A DNA stretch of 64,000 bases from Mycetocola lacteus (GTDB taxonomy: Bacteria > Actinomycetota > Actinomycetes > Actinomycetales > Microbacteriaceae), in NCBI RefSeq assembly GCF_003667575.1, contig NZ_RCUY01000009.1, positions 434,001 through 498,000 on the forward strand, given 5' to 3'. Shown here one piece after another: positions 45,747 through 54,656 of this stretch. A program made the position numbers and the translations under genes. Numbering within the stretch: the first letter of the stretch is position 1; every line of letters starts with the position of its first letter. The notes beneath the pieces are model-generated. The model saw only the letters and a list, made by a program, of their open reading frames with translations. It was not told where the DNA came from and made no database searches.

Positions 45747-46979
45747 ATGGCCAAACGTGGCATCAGCATCACCCTGGGCACGCTGGTGCTGATCGGTGTG
45801 GTCGGGTACGGTCCCGCGGTGCTGCTGGGCCCCCTTCCCGAACCCGATGTCACGGTTGCCGCGGCTCCCGCTTCGGCCGCCCCCGTGCATCCTCCGGTAC
45901 TGCCCGAAACCGGTGCCACCGCGGTTGCCCAGCAGACCACGGTTCTCGCCCATGCCGGCGATGCCTCGGCTCTGCCCATTTCCGGTGCCGCGCGCCTGGT
46001 GACCGCCCTGGTGGTTGCCCAGCGGTATCCCCTCACCGAGGGTCCGGGGCAGAACATCACCATCAGCGAGGACAACTACAACGACTTTGTGGCGCGTGCG
46101 GGGGCCGGGGCCTCCACGGTGTCCTTCTATCCGGGGGATGTCTGGACCCAGCATTCGATGCTGCAGGCCATGCTCCTGGGCGGCAGCACCAACCACGCCG
46201 ATGCCCTGGCCACCTGGGCCTACGGCTCGCGGGAGGGCTTTCTGGAGGCTGTCAAAGCCTGGGCGTCCAAGGAGGGCCTGACCAGCCTGGTCATCACCGA
46301 TGCCGGCGGCGTTGACCTCGGCAACGTGGCCTCGGCTTCGGACCTGGCTCGGATTTCCGCGCTGGCGGCCGCGGATCCGGGGATTACCGCCGCACTCACC
46401 GAGGCGCCCGATCCGCTGGCCCTTCAGCGCGGCATGTCGGTACCTTCCGCCTATCTGCCCGATGCACACATCCAGGTTCTCTATCGCGGCTACACGGATC
46501 AGACCGGCATCATCCTGCTGTTTGCCCGCACCATGAAAACCGATGCCGGGGACTTCACCTTCGGGTCGGCCTCGCTGCGATCGGCCACCTGGAAAACCCT
46601 GGAAGCGGAAACGCTCGCCCTGCTGGCCAGCGCCGATGCCGGAGTCACAGCCGCCCCGGACCTGGCCGCGGGCACGCCCCTGCTGAGTGTCTCCACCGCG
46701 TGGGAGCAAAAGGCCCGCGGGCTCTCGGGGGAAACCCCGGCCCGGCCGCACTGGGCTCAGACCGCTCCGAAACTCGATGTTTCACCCGGGAAGATTCCGG
46801 TACCCGTGGCCTCCGGGACACCGGTGGGAACCGTCAACGTGGAATCCAGCGATCCAGAGATCGCCGAGCAGAAGATCCCGGTGCTGCTGGATACCGAACT
46901 CACCGAACCGGACGTGCTGTGGCGACTGAGCCATCCGCTGCCGATGATCCAGGCGCTCTGGACGAAGTACGTGAAGTAG
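45747..46979 (+). CDS. Peptidase-S11-like protein with degraded catalytic motifs
   Basis: The 410-residue protein has an N-terminal membrane helix (about 6-28), an Ala/Pro-rich linker and a D-Ala-D-Ala carboxypeptidase-like domain. Where S11 enzymes have SxxK in ASITKVMTALV, this one reads GAARLVTALV (G80, R83), so the nucleophile and general base are absent. S146-T-N148 is compatible with the SxN motif, and no clear KTG triad is visible; the region reads YTDQTGIILLF. The overall pattern (NHADALATWAYGSREGFLEAV, ITDAGGVDLGNVASASDLARI) is nevertheless S11-like. It is probably a non-catalytic envelope protein that binds peptidoglycan or a partner. Confidence 0.75.
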   Translation: MAKRGISITLGTLVLIGVVGYGPAVLLGPLPEPDVTVAAAPASAAPVHPPVLPETGATAVAQQTTVLAHAGDASALPISGAARLVTALVVAQRYPLTEGPGQNITISEDNYNDFVARAGAGASTVSFYPGDVWTQHSMLQAMLLGGSTNHADALATWAYGSREGFLEAVKAWASKEGLTSLVITDAGGVDLGNVASASDLARISALAAADPGITAALTEAPDPLALQRGMSVPSAYLPDAHIQVLYRGYTDQTGIILLFARTMKTDAGDFTFGSASLRSATWKTLEAETLALLASADAGVTAAPDLAAGTPLLSVSTAWEQKARGLSGETPARPHWAQTAPKLDVSPGKIPVPVASGTPVGTVNVESSDPEIAEQKIPVLLDTELTEPDVLWRLSHPLPMIQALWTKYVK

Positions 46980-47013
46980 CGGGAACGGTAGCGGCGCGAT
47001 CGGGCGAGCGGCG

Positions 47014-47637
47014 TCAGATGCGCGAAGCCGGCGGCGAAACGGGCGAGTCAGCCTCCGAGTCCGGCGGCACCACCCGATCCGGTTCGGCCCGCAGCAGCAG
47101 GCCAGCTCGGGCGCGCGGATTCCAGCGCGCCACATAGGTGTCAAAATCCGCCTGCCAGGCATCCCAGTGGGGAACGTATCCCTCCCCGTCGCGGGCGAGG
47201 GCGCGTGCCTTGCGGAAGGTGTCCTCGGCGTCGATCCAGATGCCCAGGTCGGCCAGGTCCCCGGCGGGCCCCAGCGTGCCGCAGCCCTCGATGACCAGCG
47301 GATTCCCGGGCTCGACCCGGGTCGCCGCGGTCACCACACCGCGTTCCCAGTCATAGCCGTGCCAGAAGCCGGGTTCGCCGCGCCGCAGCGGGGCCACCAG
47401 GTCCCGAGCCAGCGCCTCGGCGGCGGGGTCCAGGCCGTCCCAGCCGGGATACATCCAGTCCATTCGGATCAGGGTGGGCGTCCCCGATGCCGGCCAGTGC
47501 GCGATCAGCTCGTCGGCGAAGGTGGACTTCCCCGCACCACTGGGCCCGTCAATCAGCACAATCGGGTTCACACACCCGTCCAGGAGCGTGCGAGCCCGAT
47601 CAATCGCCTGCGGGGAGGCGGCCGCCGCCCTATCCAA
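47014..47637 (-). CDS. P-loop NTPase, uridine-kinase-like
   Basis: The 207-residue ATP-binding protein has Walker A GPSGAGKST (IVLIDGPSGAGKSTFADEL), a DWMYPGWDGL segment in the substrate region, the strand LVIEGCGTLGP and a LID-like Arg-rich helix. It resembles uridine/pantothenate-type kinases. TTG 47637 lies inside the EcfT stop region (8-bp overlap), so it is coupled to the thiamine ECF operon. That context allows a role in phosphorylating the imported compound, but no motif proves it. Confidence 0.75.
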   Translation of the reverse strand: MDRAAAASPQAIDRARTLLDGCVNPIVLIDGPSGAGKSTFADELIAHWPASGTPTLIRMDWMYPGWDGLDPAAEALARDLVAPLRRGEPGFWHGYDWERGVVTAATRVEPGNPLVIEGCGTLGPAGDLADLGIWIDAEDTFRKARALARDGEGYVPHWDAWQADFDTYVARWNPRARAGLLLRAEPDRVVPPDSEADSPVSPPASRI

Positions 47638-48430
47638 AGAGGAAGTTCCAGTGGCCGGTCGCCACGCTTGTCCACACCACGATCACGCTGACCAGGATAC
47701 CAATCGCAAACAGCGCGAGGTCGATGCGACCGAGGCGAGACTCCCGCGCCCAGGTGCGGGTGGTGGCGCCACCAAACCCGCGGGCCTCCATCGCGGTGGC
47801 CAGCTTGGTACCGCGACGGATCGAAAGCACCAGCATCGCCAACGCCATGCCGGCAAAGCGACGGATCTTGCCCCGGTCGGCCACGCCGCGGGCGCGACGG
47901 GCGAGTTCCAGCGCACGCCAATCGTCCAGGAACAGACCGATCATCCGAATCCCCGCCAGCGCCCCCAGCACAAAGCGGGCGGGCAGCCTGAGGATCTGCG
48001 CCAGTCCGTCGGCCAGGTCCGTGGGGTCCACGGTCACAAACAGCACCACCGCGGGCAGCGCGATCGCCAGCACCCGTAGCACGGTGGCGATCGCAATCGT
48101 GATCGAGCCGTCGCTGATCTGCGCCAGCCCAAACTCCCAGTACACGGTCCCATCGGGCCGGCCGTAGAGCAGCATCGTGATGCCGGTCAACGGCGCCGCG
48201 ATCCACACCGGGAGCGTGCGCAGCCAAAACTGGCGCGGCGTCAACCCGGCAAAGGGCAGCAGAATCGCCAGCGCGGCCAGCGCCGTGGCCGCCGAGACCC
48301 AGTCCAGGGTCAGCAGCAGCACGATGGTCAGTGGAACCGGCACGATCAGCCGGGTCACCGCATTGGTCCGGTGGATCACCGCGGTACTGCGCGCGGTGAT
48401 CGCGGGGGCGGTTCCGGCGAGCGCGCTCAT
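47630..48430 (-). CDS. ECF transporter transmembrane subunit (EcfT/YkoC-like)
   Basis: The 266-residue membrane protein has about six helices and the EcfT coupling motifs with Ala-Arg-Gly signatures (RARGV and AMEARGFGG) that dock on the ATPases. GGAGGTGGTGTC precedes the ATG. With YkoE-like and fused YkoD-like genes it makes a full thiamine-type ECF importer. Confidence 0.92.
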   Translation of the reverse strand: MSALAGTAPAITARSTAVIHRTNAVTRLIVPVPLTIVLLLTLDWVSAATALAALAILLPFAGLTPRQFWLRTLPVWIAAPLTGITMLLYGRPDGTVYWEFGLAQISDGSITIAIATVLRVLAIALPAVVLFVTVDPTDLADGLAQILRLPARFVLGALAGIRMIGLFLDDWRALELARRARGVADRGKIRRFAGMALAMLVLSIRRGTKLATAMEARGFGGATTRTWARESRLGRIDLALFAIGILVSVIVVWTSVATGHWNFLFG

Positions 48431-48473
48431 GACACCACCTCCGACACGATTCTCACGGTGATTCCCAGGGTAC

Positions 48474-49952
48474 TCATGCGGCCACCTCTGCGGATCCCGC
48501 CGTCAGGGTGAGGGTGCGATCGGCCAGGGCCGCCACAAACTCGGCGTCGTGACTGACGGTGATAATCGCCGAGCCCTCGGCGCGCAGCGCGCCGATCAGC
48601 TCGACCAGCCGCGCCCACGTTCCGGCATCCTGCCCAAAGGTGGGCTCATCCAGCACCAGAATGCTCGGTCGAGACACCAGTGCGGTCGCCACGGACAGCC
48701 GGCGCTTCTCGCCTCCGGACAGGGTAAAGGGATGCGCGCGATCCAGCGCGCTCAGGCCCAGCCGGTCCAGGACGTCATTGACGCGTGCGTCCACCTCGGC
48801 CGGATCGAGCCCCAGAGCGCGCGGCCCGACCTCGAGCTCCCGGCGCACGGTGGTGGCCAAAAACTGGTGTTCGGGATCCTGGAACACGGTTCCGATGCGT
48901 TCGAGGAGCTGTGTGGACTTCCAGGCAATGGGTGAATCGCCGAGCCCGCGGTTCAGCTCCGCGGTGGCCCGTAGCTCACCGCCCTCGGGGCGCAGCAGAC
49001 CCGCGAGGGTCAGCGCCAGGGTGGACTTACCGGCACCGTTTTCCCCGGTGATGGCTAGCACTTCCCCCGCACGCACGTTGGTGGTCACCGGGGATCCCAC
49101 CGGAATCCCGCGCACCCGAGCGGTGCCCAGGTCCCGGGTATCCAGGAGATCGACCCCCGCGGGCTGCGCGGCGGGCAGCGAGACACGGGGCGGATGGCCG
49201 GGAACCCAGACGCCCTCGCGCGAGAGTTCGGCACCGCGCTCGGAGAGCACGACATCAGGGTGTCCATCGGCGATCACCGCGCCCCCGGCACCCAACACCA
49301 CCACGCGATCTACCAGCGGCAGCCAGGTATCCACCCGGTGCTCGATCACCACGAAGGTGGCACCGGTCTGGTCAAGGACACGGCCCACGGCATCGCGCAC
49401 CTCGGCGACGCCAACCGGATCCAGGTTTGCGGTGGGCTCATCCAACAGCAGTAGCCCCGGACGCATCGCAATCACCCCGGCAAGGGCCAGGCGCTGTTTC
49501 TGCCCGCCCGAGAGTGCCTGGGTTGAGCGATCGAGTGGAACATCCAGCCCCACCGCGTCGAGAGCCTCACGCACACGAACCCAGATTTCCTCGCGGGGAA
49601 CCCCGAGGTTTTCGCAGCCAAAGGCCACATCGTCGCCCACCCGGGCGAGGATCATCTGCGAGTCGGGATCCTGCAGCAGCAGGCCGCTGCGGCCACGCTG
49701 ATGCGCGGGGTCCTGCCCATCCACGGTCAGGCTGCCCTGCGTATCACCCTCATCGTCTCCGCCGAGGACACCCGCGAGCGCCTGCAGCAGGGTCGATTTT
49801 CCCGCACCCGAGGGGCCCAGAATCAGCACCCGCTCCCCCGGACCAATGTCCAGGGTCACGTTCTCAAGTGCCCACGCGAGTCGGGAGGCGTGCCGCCAGC
49901 CCCAGTTCTGGATGCTGACGGCCGCCGGTACCACCGAAGTTGCCGAGGTCAC
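48474..49952 (-). CDS. Fused double ATPase of ECF transporter (YkoD-like)
   Basis: The 492-residue protein joins two ABC ATPases: Walker A GPSGAGKST (46-54) and GENGAGKST (303-311), signatures LSGGQKQRLALAG and LSGGEKRRLSVAT, and Walker B LLLDEPTANLD and LVLDEPTFGQD. Two domains in one chain are the YkoD form. GTG 49952 lies one base after the YkoE stop codon. It powers the ECF importer with YkoE and EcfT. Confidence 0.93.
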   Translation of the reverse strand: MTSATSVVPAAVSIQNWGWRHASRLAWALENVTLDIGPGERVLILGPSGAGKSTLLQALAGVLGGDDEGDTQGSLTVDGQDPAHQRGRSGLLLQDPDSQMILARVGDDVAFGCENLGVPREEIWVRVREALDAVGLDVPLDRSTQALSGGQKQRLALAGVIAMRPGLLLLDEPTANLDPVGVAEVRDAVGRVLDQTGATFVVIEHRVDTWLPLVDRVVVLGAGGAVIADGHPDVVLSERGAELSREGVWVPGHPPRVSLPAAQPAGVDLLDTRDLGTARVRGIPVGSPVTTNVRAGEVLAITGENGAGKSTLALTLAGLLRPEGGELRATAELNRGLGDSPIAWKSTQLLERIGTVFQDPEHQFLATTVRRELEVGPRALGLDPAEVDARVNDVLDRLGLSALDRAHPFTLSGGEKRRLSVATALVSRPSILVLDEPTFGQDAGTWARLVELIGALRAEGSAIITVSHDAEFVAALADRTLTLTAGSAEVAA

Positions 49953-49953
49953 G

Positions 49954-50574
49954 CTAAACCCGAACCCCCAGGCTGCGCCCCACCGCAAACCGGTTGAGCG
50001 CCCCGGTGGCCGCGAGGCTCTTGACCGCAAACCACACCAGCAGTCCCGCGATCAGCGCACCACCAATGATCTGAGCGCCCACATAGACGGTGATGAAACC
50101 CCAGCTGGCGCCCGGGCTCCAGAAGATGATCGAGTTGACAGCGCCGAAGATTCCCGCGGTGGCCCCGGCCAGCAGCGTAACCGGCAGGTTCCATACCCGG
50201 TAGGCGAAGAGCAGGAAGATGATTTCGGCACCGAGGCCCTGAACCAGGCCCGCCTCAATCGTGGAGAAACCACCCCACTGGTTTCCGACCAGCGCCGAGA
50301 CCAGTGCGGCGACGGTTTCCACATAGATGGCCGCGCCGGGCTTACGAATGACCAGCGCACCCAGCACACCACCGATGTACCAAACGGGTTCCAGGAGACC
50401 CTGGAATCCGGGAAGCAAAGCCTCAAACGGCGCCTTGATCCCGCTCCAGCCGAGGTTGAACGCCACAAAAATCAGGGCGACGGCAACACCCAGGACGCTG
50501 GCCACAACGATGTCGACAACCCGCCAGCGGAAATTCAGACGCGGCGGAACCACTGCATTTTCTTTAATAGACAC
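49954..50574 (-). CDS. Thiamine or precursor ECF substrate-binding subunit (YkoE-like)
   Basis: The 206-residue six-helix protein matches YkoE: RWRVVDIVVASVLGVAVALIFV, an EPVWYIGGVLGALVIRKPGAAIYVE segment with the conserved substrate-binding Glu, and NQWGGFSTIEAGLVQGLGAEIIFLLF. It starts at GTG 50574, with AAAGGGG upstream, and directly follows a TPP riboswitch. It should bind thiamine or HMP from outside the cell. Confidence 0.92.
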   Translation of the reverse strand: MSIKENAVVPPRLNFRWRVVDIVVASVLGVAVALIFVAFNLGWSGIKAPFEALLPGFQGLLEPVWYIGGVLGALVIRKPGAAIYVETVAALVSALVGNQWGGFSTIEAGLVQGLGAEIIFLLFAYRVWNLPVTLLAGATAGIFGAVNSIIFWSPGASWGFITVYVGAQIIGGALIAGLLVWFAVKSLAATGALNRFAVGRSLGVRV

Positions 50575-50628
50575 TGTGAACGTGCCCCTTTCTAATGAGA
50601 AATGGAGGCACGGGTTAGAGAAACTTAT

Positions 50629-50722
50629 CCTCCCTGCGCTGGCATGATCCAGATCAGGTTTGACGGTCGAAGGTACGTACCTTCCTCTCAGCCCAGTGGA
50701 TCCCGGACTCCCGTGTTACCCC
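50629..50722 (-). promoter_or_regulatory. TPP riboswitch (THI-box)
   Basis: On the minus strand the conserved core is intact: an ACGGGAGTCC-type P1/P2 start, CTGAGAGG (50684-50691), CGACCGTCAAACCTGATC, and GATCATGCCAGCG with GGGA at the end. It sits upstream of the ykoE ribosome-binding site and should turn the operon off when thiamine pyrophosphate is plentiful. The downstream AGAAAGGGG may be the sequestered ribosome-binding site. Confidence 0.95.
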
Positions 50723-50783
50723 GAGTATAGCGCGCGCCCGGCCCCACGCGGGGACCGGGCGTCACACGATATTTCGGGACAGG

Positions 50784-51128
50784 CTACTTCTTGAGCACCT
50801 TGATCAGCCGGGTGAGGATACGACCAGCCACCCAGACTAGCGGGACCGAGACCACGATGGTCGCGAGCAGGTTGGGCTCAAAGCGCCAGCCGTTGCCACT
50901 GCGCACGTACACACCCACGGGAACGGAGAGTCCGCCTCCGCCGCCCCCGCTGCCGGCCGGTTCCCCCGTGGCACCCTCGGCGAATTCGCCCTCTCCGGCG
51001 CCAAAACCAAAGCCGGTGAGCGCGACCGGGATCAGGGTTGCCCCCTCGACGGTGACCGGGTCACCATAGGAGGTCTGCACGCCCAGCTTCTGAAAACGGT
51101 CTGCGAGGTCCAACGCGATTTTCGTCAT
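50784..51128 (-). CDS. GerW/YtfJ-like protein with C-terminal helix
   Basis: The 114-residue protein has a domain resembling YtfJ/GerW: VQTSYGDPVTVEGATLIPVALTGFGFGAGEGE, then a Gly-rich stretch (GSGGGGGGLSVPVGVYVRSG) and a C-terminal membrane helix (about 88-104). In Bacillus GerW supports spore germination; here the organism shows no sporulation genes in view. Homologues are common in non-sporulating actinobacteria with unknown function. Confidence 0.85.
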   Translation of the reverse strand: MTKIALDLADRFQKLGVQTSYGDPVTVEGATLIPVALTGFGFGAGEGEFAEGATGEPAGSGGGGGGLSVPVGVYVRSGNGWRFEPNLLATIVVSVPLVWVAGRILTRLIKVLKK

Positions 51129-51196
51129 GCCCCCACGCTAGCGTGCTCGGCCGGATACGGATACCCCGATGCCGGTCTGTGTGGGTACATGACACG

Positions 51197-51232
51197 CGAA
51201 ACCCCCACACCTGCCGAGGTGTGGGGGTTTCG
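51197..51232 (-). terminator. Terminator of the ABC/LLM operon
   Basis: A perfect 16-bp stem (CGAAACCCCCACACCT with its complement) and GCCG loop lie 11 bp after the substrate-binding protein stop. Confidence 0.85.
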
Positions 51233-51242
51233 ATTCCGGATG

Positions 51243-52250
51243 CTAGTTGTTGTCCAGCGGGAGTCCCGGCGGGTTCACCAGCGACTTCTTCACGGCCTCG
51301 TTTTTCAGGCCCCAGGCATCCAGCCACTGGCCGTACTGGCCGTTGTCGATCAGGTAGTTGATCGCGTCGGCGATGGGCTGAGCCAGTCCCGAATCCTTCT
51401 TCACGGTCGCGGCGATCAGGCCCTCCAGGGTCTCCCCCGCACCCGAGAAGATGCCGGCCGTACGGGTGGGGTTGGCGCTACCCTCGGTGAGCTTATTGCC
51501 GTAGGCGATGCCCGGGTTCGGGCCGAAGTAGGCGTCGATCTTGCCCGAGTTCAGCGCCAGGGTGGTGGCGTTATTGTCGGGGAAGTAGGTGACCGTGAGG
51601 GTCTTGCCCTCGGCCTCCAGTTTGGTCTTCCACTCCAGCAGAATCTTCTCCTGGTTGGTGCCGGATCCCACGGCCACATTCAGGCCGTTGAGGTTTTCGA
51701 AGTTGTTATCGAACTCCCACTTATTGGAGGCCTTCACCTGGAACGCCAGGTTATCGCCGCGGTAGGAGGCGAAGTCGTACTTCTCCTTACGCTTTTCGGT
51801 GTCGGTGATGTTGGAGAATCCCACGTCGGTGGCACCGGTGTCGATGCCCACAAACAGGTTGTCCCAGGTGGCGTTTTTCACCTCGGGCTTGAGCCCGAAG
51901 ACGCCGGCAACCAGGCGCCCCAGGTCAGGTTCGGCACCGGTCAGGGTTTCGTTATCGTCGCCGGTAAACGCCAGCGGCGGGAAGCCCGAGGGCAGTGCAC
52001 CAATACCGATGGTGAGCTTGCCCGAGTCGAGTACCTTCTTGGGCAGGGTCTTACGGATCTCCTCGATGGCCGAAACCTTGATTTTGGTCTCGGTGCCGGC
52101 ACCGTTGGAGAACGCGGCAACCGTCACGGTTCCGGTGTCGGCGGGGGCGGCTTCGGTGCTGCTGGAGCAGGCGGCAAGCCCGGCAACCAGGGCGGCCGCG
52201 GCGGCGAGCGCACCGAGGGTCTGGAGCCGCTTGGGGGTGATGATGGTCAT
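51243..52250 (-). CDS. Polar amino-acid ABC transporter substrate-binding lipoprotein
   Basis: The 335-residue protein has a signal peptide with lipobox LAAC (Cys near 28). A 40-residue Thr/Ala linker leads to a family-3 periplasmic-binding fold (LTIGIGALPSGFPPLAF, ATDVGFSNITDTEKRKEKYDFASY, DAYFGPNPGIAYGNK). Family-3 proteins bind polar amino acids and, in cystine-type members, sulfur compounds. AGAGGAACC precedes the ATG. It is the last gene of the operon LLM-GNAT-permease-ATPase-binding protein. Confidence 0.92.
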   Translation of the reverse strand: MTIITPKRLQTLGALAAAAALVAGLAACSSSTEAAPADTGTVTVAAFSNGAGTETKIKVSAIEEIRKTLPKKVLDSGKLTIGIGALPSGFPPLAFTGDDNETLTGAEPDLGRLVAGVFGLKPEVKNATWDNLFVGIDTGATDVGFSNITDTEKRKEKYDFASYRGDNLAFQVKASNKWEFDNNFENLNGLNVAVGSGTNQEKILLEWKTKLEAEGKTLTVTYFPDNNATTLALNSGKIDAYFGPNPGIAYGNKLTEGSANPTRTAGIFSGAGETLEGLIAATVKKDSGLAQPIADAINYLIDNGQYGQWLDAWGLKNEAVKKSLVNPPGLPLDNN

Positions 52251-52267
52251 GATGGTTCCTCTGTGAT

Positions 52268-52297
52268 GGGTTCGGGTTAGTGGGGGTTCGGGTTAGT
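52268..52297. repeat. Short direct repeat before the substrate-binding gene
   Basis: GGGTTCGGGTTAGT occurs at 52268-52281 and 52284-52297, period 16, in the 59-bp gap between the ATPase and the binding protein gene. Confidence 0.7.
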
Positions 52298-52309
52298 ACG
52301 GGTGGGCGG

Positions 52310-53071
52310 TCAGGCAAGAACCTTGCTCAGGAAGTCCTGGGTTCGGGAGTGTGCGGGGGCGGTCAGTACCTGCTCCGGGGAGCCCTCCTCGACGATGGCC
52401 CCCTCGTCCATGAAGACCACCCGGTCGGCCACCTCGCGGGCAAACCCGATCTCGTGGGTTACCACGATCAGGGTCTTGCCGCTGCCGGCCAGGGTGCGAA
52501 TGACCGCAAGTACCTCACCCACCAGCTCGGGATCCAGCGCCGAGGTCGGTTCGTCAAACAGGATCACATCGGGATCCAGGGCCAGCGCCCGGGCGATGGC
52601 CACCCGCTGTTGCTGTCCGCCGGAGAGCTGCCGTGGATAGCTGGCCTCCTTATCGGAGAGACCCACCCGGGCCAGCAGCGCACGGGCGGTTTTGCGCGCC
52701 TCGGCGGTCTTAATCCCGTGCGAGATCGGTGCCTCGCTGACGTTTTCCAGGATGGTGAGGTGGGGAAACAGGTTGAAGTTTTGGAAAACAAAGCCGATCT
52801 TGGCGCGCTGGCGCAGGATCTCGCGAGGACGCAGCTCCTTGAGCCGCTCCCCCTTGACCCGCACGCCGATCAGCTCTCCGTTGAGGGAGACAAATCCCTC
52901 GTCGAGCTTTTCCAGGTGGTTGATCGCCCGCAGCAGGGTGGACTTGCCGGATCCGGACGGGCCGAGGATCACGGTCACGGTGCCGGCTTCGACACTGAAA
53001 TCCACACCTCGCAGCACGGTTTTGTCCCCGTAGGACTTGGTGGCATTGTGCACGGCGATGGCCTGAGTCAT
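52310..53071 (-). CDS. Polar amino-acid ABC transporter ATPase
   Basis: The 253-residue ATPase has Walker [10 protein letters not shown], the Q-loop [16 protein letters not shown], signature [15 protein letters not shown] and Walker [16 protein letters not shown], all as in GlnQ/TcyC-type proteins. Its ATG overlaps the permease stop (ATGA). It powers the importer encoded with it. Confidence 0.95.
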   Translation of the reverse strand: MTQAIAVHNATKSYGDKTVLRGVDFSVEAGTVTVILGPSGSGKSTLLRAINHLEKLDEGFVSLNGELIGVRVKGERLKELRPREILRQRAKIGFVFQNFNLFPHLTILENVSEAPISHGIKTAEARKTARALLARVGLSDKEASYPRQLSGGQQQRVAIARALALDPDVILFDEPTSALDPELVGEVLAVIRTLAGSGKTLIVVTHEIGFAREVADRVVFMDEGAIVEEGSPEQVLTAPAHSRTQDFLSKVLA

Positions 53072-54042
53072 GCCACACCCGCCGTCGCTCGGCGCGAGCC
53101 AAAGGCCCGGCGCACCCGCTGCAGCGGCGTCGGCGGGAGAACCCGCACCGTTCCGCGAGCGTAGAAGCGCTCGATGTAGTACTGCACCACGGCGATCACG
53201 CTGGTCAGGATCAGATACCAGATCGTGGCCACCACGAGCAGTGGAATGACGTCGGTGGGATAGGTGCTGCCGAGGTTCTGGGCGATCCCAAACAGGTCCA
53301 GTAGCGAGACGTAGTACAGCAGCGAGCTGGCCTTAATCAGCCCGATGATCTGATTGACGTAGGCGGGCACGATCGAACGCAGCGCCTGCGGCAGCACGAT
53401 CCGGGTGAACTGGCGACGCTTGGGGATACCCAGCGCGTCGGCGGCCTCATGCTGCCCCTGGTCCACGGCGAGCAGCCCCGAACGCACCACCTCGGCGCTG
53501 TAAGCAATTTCGGACAGGCTGAGTCCGATCACACCGAGCGCCAGCGGGGTCAGGGTCGCGACCGTGTTGACGGTGAACTGGGGTCCGAAGGGGATGCCCA
53601 CGCCGATCTCGGGATAGAGGTTCCCGAGGTTGAAGAGGAAAACGAGCACCAGCAGCAGCGGCACCGAGCGGAATAGCCAGATGTAAAACGAGCTCAGGGT
53701 GCTGAGCACCGGGTTACCCGAGAGCCGGGCGACGGCCACAACGATGCCGCCGAAGAAACTCACCACGGCACTGATCGCGGTGGCCACGATGGTGAGCTGG
53801 AGACCCTTCAGGATGGGTGGGCTAAAAAACCACTTCCCCACCTTTTCCCATTCCCAGGACGGGTTGGTGAACAGGGTCTGGGTGAAGTTCAGCAGCAGAA
53901 CCAGGACCAGCGCGGTGATCACCCAGCGCAATGGATGCCGCAGCGGGAGCACTCGACGTTCGGCCAGACGGTGGGCATCGATTCCCGCGGGGGCGGGATC
54001 GGAGGGGGGTGAGTCGGTGGGCCGCTGGGCGAGTGCGGTCAT
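53068..54042 (-). CDS. Polar amino-acid ABC transporter permease
   Basis: The 324-residue permease has a 45-residue Pro-rich N-terminus, then about five helices and the EAA loop ([47 protein letters not shown]) typical of HisM/GlnP. Start and stop overlap neighbours by four bases, so the operon is tightly coupled. Confidence 0.93.
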   Translation of the reverse strand: MTALAQRPTDSPPSDPAPAGIDAHRLAERRVLPLRHPLRWVITALVLVLLLNFTQTLFTNPSWEWEKVGKWFFSPPILKGLQLTIVATAISAVVSFFGGIVVAVARLSGNPVLSTLSSFYIWLFRSVPLLLVLVFLFNLGNLYPEIGVGIPFGPQFTVNTVATLTPLALGVIGLSLSEIAYSAEVVRSGLLAVDQGQHEAADALGIPKRRQFTRIVLPQALRSIVPAYVNQIIGLIKASSLLYYVSLLDLFGIAQNLGSTYPTDVIPLLVVATIWYLILTSVIAVVQYYIERFYARGTVRVLPPTPLQRVRRAFGSRRATAGVA

Positions 54043-54656
54043 GAGGAGGCTCCATTCGAGGAGGGTGAGGGGGTGGGGGAAGCGTGCTCGGCCTCATGCC
54101 GGGCGCGAATGTCCGCGATGTCTAGCGGCTCGGGGGTCAGCGACTTGGCGAACCCGTGAATGCCGATGCGCTCGGGTGGCAGATCCTCGTCAAAGAGCGG
54201 GGTCCAGCCGGCCGAGCGATAGAGGCGGACCGCCTCGGGCTGGCGCGGGCCGGTGGTCAGATAGGAGCGGGTGAATCCGCGGCGACGCGATTCGTCCTCG
54301 AGTTCGAGCACCACCCGACGGGCGAGGCCCCGCCGTCGATGCTCGGTGGCGGTCCAGATTCGTTTGAGTTCGGTGGTGTGCTCATCCAGGGTCTTGAAGG
54401 CACCCCCGGCAACCGCGATTCCGTTCTGCAGGAGGAGAACAAACGCGCCTCGCGGTGCACTGAATTCGGCGGCCGGATACCGGTTGATCTCGACCGAGGC
54501 CGGTTCCTCGAACACGTCGCCGTAGCGGGCGTCGTATTCCCGCTCCAGATCGGTCAGCAGTGGAAGCACCCGCGGGTCGTCGGGGCTCACATAGACAAAA
54601 ATCTCATCGTTCGCGGAGGCGGCATCCGGGGTCGGGTTGTGATCAAGCAGCGTCAC
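54039..54656 (-). CDS. GNAT acetyltransferase A of the ABC/LLM operon
   Basis: The 205-residue enzyme is a GNAT: GAFVLLLQNGIAVAGGAFK, ELKRIWTATEHRRRGLARRVVLELEDESRRRG as the CoA loop, YLTTGPRQPEAVRLYRSAGW and IGIHGFAKSL. GTG 54656 (AGGAGAG upstream) lies 14 bp inside the end of the LLM gene. In Bacillus yxe/ytm operons a GNAT beside an LLM monooxygenase N-acetylates modified cysteine before oxidation. A close paralogue lies at 59435. The substrate is inferred from context only. Confidence 0.88.
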   Translation of the reverse strand: MTLLDHNPTPDAASANDEIFVYVSPDDPRVLPLLTDLEREYDARYGDVFEEPASVEINRYPAAEFSAPRGAFVLLLQNGIAVAGGAFKTLDEHTTELKRIWTATEHRRRGLARRVVLELEDESRRRGFTRSYLTTGPRQPEAVRLYRSAGWTPLFDEDLPPERIGIHGFAKSLTPEPLDIADIRARHEAEHASPTPSPSSNGASS

